Shown in pieces: positions 4,922 through 5,194 of a DNA stretch of 5,194 nucleotides (within the stretch, counting starts at the first letter, position 1; the number at the start of each line of letters is the position of its first letter). A program made the position numbers and the translations under genes. A model generated the notes under the pieces. That model worked only from the letters and a program-made list of their open reading frames with translations. It did no database searches and was not told the DNA's origin. The DNA lies in contig JADHLS010000483.1 of the NCBI GenBank assembly GCA_016780605.1, forward strand, positions 1 through 5,194, read 5' to 3'. This stretch comes from Reyranella sp. (GTDB lineage: Bacteria > Pseudomonadota > Alphaproteobacteria > Reyranellales > Reyranellaceae).

Positions 4922-5194
4922 GCCTTCACCGCCATTCGCGCCACGATCCGACTGAACGGAACCGAGCGATCCACCAGGATCGCCGGTTCCTGATCGTGAC
5001 CGGCCATGGAGGACACGATCTTGAGGCCGAGGCCGGCGCTCTCCGCGGCATCGAAGCGTGCGGGGAACCCGGCCCCCTCGTCGGACACCGCGATGGCCAG
5101 GGCAGTCGGCTCACGGACCACCGACACGGTGACGTTTCCTCTCCCGTGCTTCATCGCATTGGTGACCAGCTCGACGACGATCAATCCGAGATGC
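4909..5194 (-). CDS. Sensor histidine kinase, C-terminal ATPase domain fragment (runs off right edge)
   Basis: Only the last 94 or so codons are present. The fragment opens HLGLIVVELVTNAMKHG, the N-box of the GHKL ATPase fold, where E and N of E-L-V-T-N-A contact Mg-ATP. The G1 box DEGAGFP and the G2 box GLGLKIV follow, and the chain ends RIVARMAVKAAGG. The L-G-L-I-x-x-E-L-V-T-N-A-M-K-H-G style is typical of HWE or HisKA_2 kinases common in alphaproteobacteria, rather than classic HisKA kinases. No start codon should be taken inside the window: a TTG at 5182-5184 is in frame, but it falls in the middle of the conserved N-box motif and the reading frame stays open to the edge. The sensory and phospho-accepting domains lie outside, so signal and partner regulator are unknown. 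The gene converges with the stress-protein gene with 15 bp between stop codons. Confidence 0.88.
   Translation of the reverse strand, partial: HLGLIVVELVTNAMKHGRGNVTVSVVREPTALAIAVSDEGAGFPARFDAAESAGLGLKIVSSMAGHDQEPAILVDRSVPFSRIVARMAVKAAGG

Overview
The window is GC-rich and densely coding, with short intergenic gaps and codons biased to G/C at third positions. The protein families (beta-class-like glutathione S-transferase, a GRPRGF-type TetR regulator, a SRAP protein, EF-hand/PepSY-like secreted proteins, a glycine-rich general-stress protein and a kinase with an HWE/HisKA_2-like ATPase domain) suggest a soil or plant-associated alphaproteobacterium, for example Hyphomicrobiales or Rhodospirillales. 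This placement is inferred from protein style only; no marker gene is present.

Left part (1-2920): a 5'-terminal fragment of a GST gene reads leftward, away from a TetR/AcrR-family regulator gene reading rightward. The 67-bp AT-richer gap between them holds one copy of an imperfect 17-bp direct repeat; the second copy overlaps the tetR start codon, so these are good operator candidates. Downstream and tightly packed (gaps of 18 and 17 bp) come a carotenoid cleavage dioxygenase-family gene with all four iron-binding histidines and a SRAP (YedK/HMCES-like) gene with the catalytic Cys2. The three rightward genes probably form one transcript. The regulator may control the dioxygenase and the divergent GST; that link is inferred from position only.

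Middle (2921-3734): a 115-bp gap with a weak terminator-like hairpin, a small 81-aa protein of winged-helix character, and a 130-aa SpoIIAA/STAS-like protein. The Shine-Dalgarno G-run of the latter can pair with an upstream C-run.

Right part (3735-5194): a secreted protein with one canonical EF-hand and a C-terminal PepSY-like domain lies 22 bp upstream of a general-stress-type protein (YflT-like N-terminus, glycine-rich hydrophobic centre). Facing them on the minus strand is the C-terminal part of a sensor histidine kinase, which runs off the right edge. The convergent junction holds a perfect 13-bp tandem duplication and a 7-bp inverted repeat that includes the stress gene's stop codon.

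I see no CRISPR array, RNA gene, insertion sequence or phage gene. Nothing here is clearly a new biological system. The points most worth a second look are the operator repeats over the divergent promoter, the divergent SRAP protein, the possible ribosome-site hairpins and the duplicated junction.
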